NCBI GenBank assembly: GCA_025201345.1
Contig: JAIXMG010000008.1
Coordinates: 744,001 to 808,000 of the forward strand
DNA length: 64,000 nucleotides
From: Thamnidium elegans
Taxonomy: Eukaryota; Mucoromycota; Mucoromycetes; Mucorales; Mucoraceae
Direction of reading: 5' to 3'
Shown: positions 55,540-64,000 of the stretch, piece by piece
Numbering within the stretch: position 1 is the first letter of the stretch
Layout: the number at the start of each line of letters is the position of its first letter
Notes under the pieces: generated by a model
Told to the model about the DNA's origin: nothing
The model's database searches: none
The model's input: only the letters and a program-made list of their open reading frames with translations
Position numbers and translations under genes: made by a program

Positions 55540-57633
55540 TTAAATGAGAGGAGAAGTCATAACCACCAGTGATTCTTCTACTTTAATTAATAAATCATTT
55601 GATTGCAAAACCAATTTTTGGAAATGAGTTAATCTAGATTTTGAATAAAAGATTGAGTTTTCTAAATTTGATTTTTCGGTTTCCTTTTGAGACTTGAGTT
55701 GTTTGATACGGTATACGATTTCTGTTTGTTTAACATCAAGAGCCTGTTCAACAGCTTGTGTGATGCGATTGGTTTGGTTGCAAGTGAATTGTTCGGCTTC
55801 AATCGCTTGTTGGAACTTTTGTTTTAAATTGGTTTCAAGAGCTTGAGGAATCACAGAGATAAAAGAATAAGCTGTATAACCAAGACCAAGTAAACCAACT
55901 GTAGTTAAAGTAAATGTAACCAAACGACCAGAACTACTATCAGCAGCAGTAGTATCTGTAGAGATGTAACTTGAGAACACGGACCAAGCAAGATCCTTTA
56001 AATTGATGGCTTTAATCAAGATGGTAGCAGTACTGACGGTAGCTAAACCGGACATGACAATCTTTTTATCATCCACAATCTTTCTGTTTAACAATAAATC
56101 TCTCGCTTCGACATTGATATGAATAGGCTTATGGGCTTTACCGATCACAACCTGCTGATGTACTTTGGTGGTGATATCGATCTTTAATTGATCCAGTGTT
56201 AATTGATTCATTTTGTTCATACAGTCAACAGTATCCGTATTTGCTTCAGATTCAACTTTACATAAAGTGCCTTCCAATTGACGAGATAAAGAATCTACAA
56301 TATCTTGAGCGTATTGCCAAGTTAATAAAAGACCTGGGTATTGGATAGAACGAATTGATTTTTGTAATTGATCATGACTAGCAGCTAATTGTAAGGCGTG
56401 TTGTACGTTATGCTGAATAGATTGCAAAGTTGTATCCTTTAATTGACCTATTTGATTTTGAACTGAAGCTTGTATGTTGATAAAGTTTGAGTAACCAGGT
56501 AAGAAATCCAATTCAAAATTGTGCGTATCCAAGTCGACCAGTTCTGAAGTCTTTGATTGGTTTATGGTTGAAATAAAGTAAAGGTCGCGCAAGAGGTTTG
56601 ACAGGTAATTTTGAACTGGTAACAATTTAGATTGAATACGGTTACTTAAAACAAATGAGCGTAATTTTTGCTCCATCTTTATAAAATCGGTTGAGTCAAT
56701 TTGGTTAGCAGCACTGATAAAATGAATTAGACTGTCTTGTTGTTCATAGGTAGAAGGAGAAAGTTGTTTGATTTGGTCCAAGATTAATCTCTTACAGCGC
56801 TCTTTATCACGAATATTATCAAATCGATTGACAACGATAAAGATGTGTGTCTTTTCGTTAGCTGCATTCCATAAAAATTCCTTACCAGACAAGGTGAAAT
56901 GGTTTTCAGCACTTACAACAAACACAACTACATCAATTTCTTCTTCACGCGCAAATACTGCTGTTGTCTTTACTGAATCTGTATTTAACCCAGGTGAATC
57001 AATCAATGCAATATCAACCACACCATTATACAACAAACTATCTTCTTTAATTAAATCCTTATCTCTAGAAGCATAAATCTTTAACATCTTGTAAGCAAGG
57101 TCTTGTTCGTCGGCTGTCAATACTTTGTAAAGATGACGTAATTCCAACGGGTTATAGGTATCCTTGTCGTTTTTATCGTAACTTGAAACATTTCCAATTG
57201 CATGAACTGTAGTTGGTTCCTGATCATTGGAAGAAACGACTTCACAAAACATGGAGGTACAGGGTTGTTGATCGACAGGTAAAATGTCTTGCTTTAATAA
57301 AGCGTTTACCAATGTAGATTTACCCGAGTTCAAATCACCTGTCACTAATACCTTGGAAGAAGTATCCGATACTCTTGCAGTTAAATTGTTTAAATGGCCA
57401 ATACAGCCGGTTAATTTTTGATCAAGTAATTGCGGTATAGAGTCAGATAAGGTTTCGATATCTTGAACTGCAAGTATATTGAAAGAACTGGTGGTTGGAT
57501 AATAAATGTCATCAACTTCTTGGAGTTGTTGAACTAGTTGTTTGACAGTTGATATATCAGCAAGTACTTGCTGACAGTTGTCTGTATAAACTTGTTGTTT
57601 TTGTTTATCGTCCATTCTATATTCTTCACTCAT
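55540..57633 (-). CDS. FZO1: Mitofusin FZO1, dynamin-like GTPase
   Basis: Intron-less, 697 aa. GTPase motifs: G1 GDLNSGKST (~residue 98), switch QQPCTSMFCEV, G3 DSPGLN, G4 NRFD. The GTPase domain is followed by helical bundles, two hydrophobic segments near residue 530-610 (IVMSGLATVSTATILIKAI; TFTLTTVGLLGLGYTAYSF) forming the outer-membrane anchor, and a C-terminal coiled-coil heptad region (IKQLKSQKETEKSNLENSI). This is the Fzo1/mitofusin order. It mediates outer-membrane fusion. Shorter than yeast Fzo1 (855 aa), with a shorter N-terminal region. Divergent from the HPC2-like gene with 243 bp between start codons. Confidence 0.9.
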   Translation of the reverse strand: MSEEYRMDDKQKQQVYTDNCQQVLADISTVKQLVQQLQEVDDIYYPTTSSFNILAVQDIETLSDSIPQLLDQKLTGCIGHLNNLTARVSDTSSKVLVTGDLNSGKSTLVNALLKQDILPVDQQPCTSMFCEVVSSNDQEPTTVHAIGNVSSYDKNDKDTYNPLELRHLYKVLTADEQDLAYKMLKIYASRDKDLIKEDSLLYNGVVDIALIDSPGLNTDSVKTTAVFAREEEIDVVVFVVSAENHFTLSGKEFLWNAANEKTHIFIVVNRFDNIRDKERCKRLILDQIKQLSPSTYEQQDSLIHFISAANQIDSTDFIKMEQKLRSFVLSNRIQSKLLPVQNYLSNLLRDLYFISTINQSKTSELVDLDTHNFELDFLPGYSNFINIQASVQNQIGQLKDTTLQSIQHNVQHALQLAASHDQLQKSIRSIQYPGLLLTWQYAQDIVDSLSRQLEGTLCKVESEANTDTVDCMNKMNQLTLDQLKIDITTKVHQQVVIGKAHKPIHINVEARDLLLNRKIVDDKKIVMSGLATVSTATILIKAINLKDLAWSVFSSYISTDTTAADSSSGRLVTFTLTTVGLLGLGYTAYSFISVIPQALETNLKQKFQQAIEAEQFTCNQTNRITQAVEQALDVKQTEIVYRIKQLKSQKETEKSNLENSIFYSKSRLTHFQKLVLQSNDLLIKVEESLVVMTSPLI

Positions 57634-57876
57634 TTTGTTCTATATTTTTAACCTAGAGAAGAAAAAAGAAAAAAGAAAACACAAAAAAATTTTCTTTTTA
57701 AACAAGGGACGGGAAAAGAGAGAGCTTTCCCTATTAGGAAAGCGTGTTTTTGTGTAGACATTTTTTTTTTTTTTTTTTTGTGTGTGTATCTGAAGCCGCG
57801 TTTATTTTTTTTTTTTTTTTTTTTTTTTTTAGCCCTTTTTCTTTTTTTCAATAAAGAAAACACATATAAAAAAAAA

Positions 57877-60296
57877 ATGGATTCAGAAACAACAGTAGTC
57901 AAAGAGTTAGTACCATTGGATACACCGCAAAGCAAAACGATAAAGCCAACTGTTCAAAAGACGATTCGTATTCATGTCAATACAGCCAATCAACCTCGTC
58001 CGGTTATCTTTAATTATCGACAGTTATACAAACGTGAATTAAAGAAATTAGAGTCAACAGAGGAATCAGTACCTGTGCAAGCACCCGCTCCTATGAGCGC
58101 ACTTGAAGCTATGGACGATTCATTCTTTAAAGATTTATTAAAAAAAGCTGATTCATATGCTTTAGAAGGTGACGATGTCGATGATGTTGGGTCTGATGAA
58201 GAAACGTCTATGGTACGTTTATTTCTTTTTTTTTTTTAAAAAAAAAACTTTTTTTTTTAAAAAAAAGTATAATTTTTCTCTTTTAGGTTGGAAATAAGAA
58301 GCAAATTGGAAACGAATATGATTTTGAAGATCCTTTTATTGATGATAGCGAAATGTTGTTGGATGAACCTCAAGAGTACAGAGCACCGGAATTTGATGGA
58401 TTCTTTGTATATCATGGTCCGCTTGATGGAAATGAAGGGTAAGAAAAAAAATACAATCAGAATAACACTTTTTTGTATTCAATTTTATATGTATAATAGA
58501 ACTGAGAAAATTAAACCTGCGGCACCAAAACGTAAAGCACCTGCCAAATCTAAATCGACCACACCAGCTACAAGTACAGGTAAAAGAGGAGCAGCTAATA
58601 GTAATAATGCTACTACTGCTACTTCTATTACTAGTAGTACAGCTGAAAAGTCACGTAAAAAAGCAACGGATGATCATGGTACTGAAGATAATATAAAGAA
58701 ACCGACTGCAGGATTGACAAGTACAGTTACAACTAAAACCAAAAAGCCAGCTGTATCCGCTGCCTCTTCAAGTAAAGCCGTTACTGTAACAGAAAAACCA
58801 AAACCATCCACTACAGTTGCAAGAAAGGTATTGTTGACAACAGATCAACCAGCTAAAAAGAAGAAGAAGGTAGAAGTGAGAGAAACAGGAGAGTCTAATT
58901 ATTTTACTATACAAGAAGATCAAGATAAGAAAAAGAAATTTTTTGGTGCACCTGAACTGGTAAGACTTTTTATATATATATAAAAGTTTAGTTTTCAACT
59001 AATACTCTATTTTATTTTATTTTTAATATAGAAACCACTCGATCCTGAAATTGAAGCACTTATGGAAAAATTACGTAAAGATGTATTAAAAGAAAACTTT
59101 GAAAACAAAGCAAAGTTTCCATTAGCGCTTAAACCTACTGTATTAGAAGCTGGATTAATTATGTTTCGTAAAAGCAAGACCATTGATGAGAATTTAATTC
59201 ATCATCTCATGTCTATTTTACCATACAATAGGTATACATTAAAGGTATGTTTATAAGCAAGAGAGAAAGAGAAAAAAAAAAGCATTATATTTTTTAAAGC
59301 GTGTATACAAAAAAAAAAAAAAATAGAAATTCTTGACGACTAAATCGGGACAAATGCGAGTTGATGAATTACAACAAGAAATTGATGAATTAGCTATTTT
59401 ACTAAAGCAGACAATTGATAAAATGATACCTGAACAACAAAGATTATACGAAGAAAAATTAGCTCAAGCTCGTAAGTTTGCTGCATTTTATATGCACACA
59501 TAAAAAAAGGAAATTCTAATTACCTTTTTAGAAAACCAACCAGCAAACCCCGAAGAAGAATTTGCACCTACACTTAAGTTTAAGTGTAACGATGAAGTGA
59601 GAAAGATTCTTTATGATATCATACAAACAGAAGAACAATCAATTCATATTGCTAATCAAGTTGCGTAAGTTTTAGATACGCACACACAAAAGGGTATCCT
59701 ATATATAATATAATTCTATGTTAGATTGCATAAAGATTCCGAGAAAAAGAATGAAGGACTTGCATCAGACAATAAAGCAAGAAAACTAATGTATCAAAGA
59801 GTAAGAACCTGGTAGTAGTTTTTTTAAAAAGTATTATTCTAATTTTTATATACTAGTTATTGTCTTGTTGGCCGGAGGGATGGATGAATTCTTATGAAAT
59901 GAGTAGACAGTATAGCCAATACAAGTCTAAATTAGCATTATTGTCAGAAAAGAAGTCAGCAGTGTCATCAGTCGAATCTAAAAAGAGAAAGAGAGTTACA
60001 CCTCAATTATCCCCTTCAGAAGAAGGATTCCGTAAAAACCGTATGTTGCTTTTTAAAAAGTCTAATTATGCACTATTAAATCTAATAACAATTCCATAAT
60101 AGTAAATATTATTATGCCACCAGAATCATCAACATCATCATCGTCATCACCAGCACCTAACTTTATTCAAAAGGTACCTATTACTAACTCTGTTATTACA
60201 ATTGATGATGATGAGGAGGATGAAGAACCAGAACAACCGTCCGCTTGGAAGCAATCAAATTCCATGAAGATCGAAGCATTGATCAGTAAAAAATAA
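57877..60296 (+). CDS. Ubinuclein/HPC2-like subunit of the HIRA histone chaperone
   Basis: Nine exons: 57877-58212, 58287-58438, 58500-58959, 59032-59244, 59327-59471, 59532-59664, 59725-59800, 59857-60040 and 60103-60296; 1893 nt, 630 aa. Diagnostic HRD motif YDFEDPFIDDSEMLLDEPQE, then YRAPEFDGFFVYHGPL, which binds HIRA and H3.3. It is preceded by an acidic N-terminus and followed by an Ala/Lys/Thr-rich linker. The ubinuclein middle domain covers LDPEIEALMEKLRKDVLKEN through WPEGWMNSYEM. The C-terminus is Ser/acidic. The role in replication-independent nucleosome assembly is by homology. The last two junctions are less certain than the others. Confidence 0.82.
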
Positions 60297-60635
60297 TAAA
60301 AAGTGGCTGTTTTTACTGCGATTTACTTGAATCGTCCAAATATTGTACCAAAACCATTTTTTTATTTTATTTAATTTGGGTTTGCATGTTGACGTTATTC
60401 GGGAGTGATCCAGTATTTTTTTTATGATTATATCTTTATATATATATATTTTTTGAAGTCTACAAATGTCTTATTAAAAGTATTTGCAATGGCATAATCA
60501 TCACCACTTTCGTAAGAGAAGTTCTAATAAAGGTTAAAAGAAGTCACAAGGACGGCCTTTTGCTTTGACATTCTTTTTCAATTTTTTTTAAGCATGGGGT
60601 TTTTTTTCTTTAATACGTATAAATATATTTAAGAA
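60297..60635. other. Intergenic between HPC2-like gene and TIM10
   Basis: 3' UTR of the upstream gene with a TATATATATATATT stretch (60438-60452), then the TIM10 promoter. No other feature. Confidence 0.4.
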
Positions 60636-60973
60636 ATGTCATACTTTGGTGGAGGAAATCAACAAGCACAAACTATTAACCCTCAAAATATTGCCATGGC
60701 AGAGCAAGAACTTGAGATGGTTACTGATTTGTTCAACCGGTAAATAAGAGAGAGAAAGTGCGTGTATATATTATTTTTTTTTCAAGGGACTAATAAAAAA
60801 ATAAATAAAATAGTATCGTTGATTCTTGTCAGGAAAAGTGTATCAAATTAGGTGAAGGACAAGGAGACTTGAATCAACAAGATTCATTATGTATTGATAA
60901 TTGTGTTGCCAAGTTCTTTGAAACTAACAGTAAAGTTGGAGAAAAGATGCAAAATATGAGTCAACAACAGTAG
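60636..60973 (+). CDS. TIM10: TIM10, small Tim chaperone of the intermembrane space
   Basis: Exons 60636-60739 and 60814-60973; 264 nt, 87 aa. Twin CX3C motifs CQEKC and CIDNC, 18 residues apart, form the small-Tim helical hairpin. The N-terminal QNIAMAEQELEMVTDLFNRI and the C-terminal FFETNSKVGEKMQNM favour TIM10 over TIM9, TIM8 or TIM13. It forms a Tim9-Tim10 hexamer carrying hydrophobic precursors to TIM22. Length matches the family. Confidence 0.92.
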
Positions 60974-61374
60974 AAAAAAAAAAAAAAAAAAAAGTTTCCT
61001 CCTTTTTTATATGTAAAAAAAATGTATAGAATTATTAAAAAAATAAATAAGAAAAATCCCCTTTTTTAAAACAATGCTATTGTATATTGAATTATCGATG
61101 TTTCTTTTTTCATAATATCATGTGTGTTTCCCCTTTTTTGCATACTAAAAAAAAAAAGAAAATGTCGGATGTTTAATATCGAATCTTTTCCCATTTTCAT
61201 AAATAAAAAAACTTCTTAATAGTTCTACACGCAAAGTTGAAAGTGATCGGGAAAAAAAAAGGGGATTCTTTTAAATATGGTTAAAATTGGATTATTATTT
61301 TATTTATATATCGATTTTTTTTTTCTTTAGCCGCCCTTTTTTTTCTTCTTTTTATTTCTTTTCCATAAAAAAAA
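60974..61374. other. Intergenic, homopolymer-rich
   Basis: TIM10 3' flank with A19 immediately after the stop, then the promoter of the next ORF. Nothing else. Confidence 0.4.
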
Positions 61375-61884
61375 ATGAAGGTTTCGGATAAAGTATTTGT
61401 AGAATTTTGTCGCTGTTTATACCAAGCCAAAGCAGTTGTACGAGACCTTGAATCGTTTAGTGAATCTGTTTGCCCAGCTTTAAGTCAATACCCAAAATTA
61501 TTACAAGACCAAAAAGGTGTTCGCAAATTCGATAATGATGGTTCTCTTTTGAAGCAAGTCAATCAGTATCTTAATACCACTTTTCGTAAATTCACTCGGT
61601 TATGTAAAATATTAATGGTCGTTCTTACTCAAATGGAAGCAAGTAGTTTTGGTCAGGTAAAAAAGGAACGTATCGATTCATTTCGATTTGAAGTTTGGGA
61701 AGAATGGAAAACTGCTACCAGTATCAAACAAAGGTTAATATCATTTACGCAACAGTCTGAAAAAACTGTATATACAACTACTACTACTACCACCACCACC
61801 ACTACTACTACTACTACTTCAAGTACCATGGATGCTTCTATATTTACCACATCGTCTACTACTTGTTCTACTACGTTGCCATAA
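61375..61884 (+). CDS. Orphan protein with poly-Thr tract
   Basis: Single-exon ORF of 169 aa. The first ~125 residues form a plausible helical domain (VFVEFCRCLYQAKAVVRDLE; RKFTRLCKILMVVLTQME; FRFEVWEEWKTATSIKQRL). A run of 15 Thr encoded by ACT/ACC repeats follows, then a Ser/Thr-rich end. The non-repeat part has balanced composition, supporting a real gene; the repeat length probably varies between strains. Function unknown. Confidence 0.55.
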   Translation: MKVSDKVFVEFCRCLYQAKAVVRDLESFSESVCPALSQYPKLLQDQKGVRKFDNDGSLLKQVNQYLNTTFRKFTRLCKILMVVLTQMEASSFGQVKKERIDSFRFEVWEEWKTATSIKQRLISFTQQSEKTVYTTTTTTTTTTTTTTTSSTMDASIFTTSSTTCSTTLP

Positions 61885-62278
61885 CAACCTTCATCATAAA
61901 ACAAATTTCATACAGCTACACTTTTTTTTTTTCTGTTTTCCCCCCTTAACTCCTCCCCTTTTTTAATGCATTTTATTTTCTTCTTCTTTTTATATAATAT
62001 ATATATTATATATTTTTATCTCATGACCCTTTTGCCCGTTAGCTCTTTTTTTTTTTTTTTACATATATTATTTTTTATTCGCACTTCATTCTTTTTGGAA
62101 TAATTTATAAAATAACTTACACAAAATAATCGAGTTTAAAATATTCGTCTTTTCCATATCAAGTAAAAACCAGTAAAATGAAAATATAACCCCATCAGTA
62201 AGAAATCCTTTCAGCTATTGTTTATACATCATGAACAACATGTGTTTGCAGGTTTAAAAAAAGCGGTTTTTATTTTAT

Positions 62279-62319
<41 letters not shown>

Positions 62320-62650
62320 GAAATTTTCCAACACTGCAAACGAGTTGATTTGATTCAGATTTGGCTAAGCTTCTTCATCATTTGGGGTTCATCATTTACC
62401 TTTTTTTTCCCATCATCTCCCCTTTTCTCTTCTCCCCCTACACACGCCCAACACTCTCTAACGCTCTCTTAAATATATTAAACAAATGTTTATTACATAC
62501 TAAACGAATTTTATTTATTAGTGCAAGGATAGAAAAAGTAAAAAAATAAAACTTCTGAATTCGTGTGTTTAAAAAAAACAAAAAAAAATTTAAAAAAGAC
62601 TGTCTTTTGGTAAGAAATAGAACAAAGGAAAAAACTTCTATTTGTTTCCA
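61885..62650. other. Intergenic between two convergent genes
   Basis: Contains a ~30-nt poly-A at about 62286-62316 preceded by T8. The spans 62218-62549 plus and 62511-62699 minus are low-complexity ORFs and not supported as genes. Confidence 0.45.
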
Positions 62651-63672
62651 TTATCCCAAGGAATTTTGAAACGGACTTGGTACAGCTAACGCAACGCACT
62701 GCTCATCAGAATCTAAATAGTAAAGAGGAGACGCAGAAAATTGGTTCATATAGACTCTACGAAATTTACTTGATAAATTACAAGTACTTTTATGAACCAG
62801 CTGATCAGACATATATACAATAGTTCCTGCTTCAGCACAAATAGTGTGATGTGTGCCTAAAAAATCCCGTATTTCAATCGTTCCGTTGTGTTCTGTAACG
62901 GAGTCAAGTGCTGTCCAACAGGCAATAGAACGAATATCACGATGACGATCATCCTGGTAATAATCCGAGTCCTTTTTTTTTAAAAAAAAAAAAAGATGAG
63001 TGACGTATTCATAACAAATAATAAAATATTTACTCTGTGCCATGCAAATGAGGTAGAAGAAGAACCTATAGGTGGTTTAATGATAAATTGTTCATTCAGC
63101 TATTTATTTATTTATTTATTTTTTAAAAAAAAAGGTTAATATTTGCAGTACAATAGAATATAATAGAAACTTAACTAGATAAACTATTTTTTGATCAAGT
63201 AATTGTGCTGCGTAATTCCCATATTTGTGTAATATGATGTGTGAAGCAGTTGTAGTACATGTGTTGGGCCAATAAATTGTATCTCGGATGCTACTATATT
63301 TGTATGCATCTGTCTTATAATTCTTTGTTTCGGGTAGGTCTAAATAACCACAAGTCCATGGTTCTACCAATTTATAAGTATACAAGGCGCGCGCGCGTGT
63401 GTGTGTGTGTGTGTGTAACAACTATGTCATCATTACCTACAACGCATCCCAGGTCTGTAATTAAATCATACCCTTCAGACATTAAATAGTTTGATAAAGT
63501 GTCTGCTTCTTCATGCAAAAGATTTAATTCTTGCTCTTGTAAACCTAAGTTTCTTTTTTTTAAAAAATCAAAAATTGTTCTTTATTATTACATGTATGTA
63601 TATATTTCTACCATTTGTTAGTACAGTAAACCCCTTTTTTTGAAACTCTGAAATATGATCTTTTGTTAACAT
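62651..63672 (-). CDS. Phytanoyl-CoA dioxygenase (PhyH)-family Fe(II)/2-oxoglutarate oxygenase
   Basis: Five exons: 63612-63672, 63437-63544, 63176-63363, 63034-63099 and 62651-62971; 744 nt, 247 aa. Start MLTKDHISEFQKKGFTVL is the usual PhyH opening helix. The active-site HxD is FAWHRD, split across intron 4; the distal His is in YMSDQLVHKSTCN and the 2-oxoglutarate Arg in FRRVYMNQFSASP. LLNEQFIIKPP precedes the HxD strand as in this family. Substrate cannot be deduced. Intron 2 carries a 30-bp alternating GC/GT tract. Divergent from the gene starting at 63843. Confidence 0.82.
63387..63416. repeat. Alternating purine-pyrimidine (GC)n(GT)n tract, 30 bp
   Basis: GCGCGCGCGC followed directly by GTGTGT repeats, inside PhyH-like intron 2. 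Such sequence can adopt Z-DNA under supercoiling; that effect here is inference. Confidence 0.85.
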
Positions 63673-63842
63673 ACTAAAAAAGAATAACACATAGCACGTC
63701 GCGCACAAAAAAAAAAAAAACTATTTTATATCGTGACTATCTAAGTAATATGTGAGACAGTCACTTTTTTTTTTTTTTTTCCAAATCCTTTTTTTTATAG
63801 TAGTGCTATTGTAATAAGCTTTTTTAAAGAAAAAACACGATC

Positions 63843-64000
63843 ATGTCAAAGCCTACCACCCTTGATCAGTTTTTAACCAATGTGGTTGAAAAACCACAAG
63901 TGTTCTTTACTTCTAATCAAAAGATCGCTGATAGCGCTATTGAAATGGCTAAACATTTCTATGATAATGGTTCGTTTTTTAAAAACCAAGAGGCAGTATT
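63843..64000 (+). CDS. 5' end of an unidentified gene, cut by window edge
   Basis: Begins ATGTCAAAGCC: MSKPTTLDQFLTNVVEKPQV, FFTSNQKIADSAIEMAKHFY, then DN before a possible donor at 63968 (AATG|GTTCG). About 42-52 residues visible, too few to identify. The opening vaguely recalls phosphopantothenate-cysteine ligase starts, but this is not secure. A compact 170-bp divergent promoter separates it from the PhyH-like gene. Confidence 0.5.
   Translation, partial: MSKPTTLDQFLTNVVEKPQVFFTSNQKIADSAIEMAKHFYDNGSFFKNQEAV

Noticed and set aside
62218..62699. Overlapping short ORFs around the poly-A tract
   Set aside because: Poly-lysine/phenylalanine content driven by homopolymers; intergenic between convergent genes.

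Overview
The window looks like nuclear DNA of an early-diverging fungus, most likely Mucoromycota and probably Mucorales. It is strongly A+T-rich with many long A or T tracts. Coding genes carry many short introns of about 50-60 nt with GT..AG ends and branch-point-like TACTAA(C/T) motifs. Gene products are typical fungal housekeeping proteins. Two features favour an early-diverging lineage: a full-length cobalamin-dependent methionine synthase, and relics of Fanzor-like nucleases and other mobile genes. Species assignment is inference; no rRNA locus is present.

Layout. 1-0.93 kb: 5' part of an AAAP amino-acid transporter (minus). 3.7-6.3 kb: two tandem secreted HsbA-like proteins (minus). 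7.0-7.9 kb: a non-coding snoRNA locus with a U14 snoRNA and another C/D RNA in two introns, followed by a third, stem-closed C/D RNA. 8.4-9.4 kb: transposon debris. 10-12.2 kb: TVP15-like Golgi protein, a second decayed U14 copy and PAM17. 12.4-13.1 kb: a disordered orphan protein. 13.3-17.7 kb: a mobile-element graveyard (Fanzor-like relic, MULE-like element with an OTU-like fragment, unexplained block). 17.7-18.7 kb: acyl-protein thioesterase. 20-22.1 kb: membrane SGNH esterase.

22-40 kb is a dense gene core: COA1, ISY1, a Tc1/mariner relic, an AIM18/46 chalcone-isomerase-like protein, NAC-alpha, a TPR/MYND protein, a PIH1-domain protein, a POM33/TMEM33 protein, STS1/Cut8, a CaMKK-like kinase, mL53 and MetH. 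41-45.8 kb holds an orphan ORF, ribosomal proteins eS8 and uL5 and a MITE. 46-53.5 kb is gene-poor: a phospholipase B relic, Mucorales-type repeated-gene relics, a foldback-element family, a palindromic MITE and tandem repeats. 54-64 kb is gene-dense again: SHE9/MDM33, an FZO1 mitofusin, a ubinuclein/HPC2-like HIRA subunit, TIM10, an orphan, a phytanoyl-CoA-dioxygenase-like enzyme and the start of one more gene.

Mitochondrial biogenesis is over-represented (PAM17, COA1, AIM18/46-like, mL53, SHE9, FZO1, TIM10). These genes are scattered as in ordinary eukaryotic gene order and not arranged in operons. Exon boundaries were read by eye and checked for phase: every complete spliced model given here closes to a whole number of codons.
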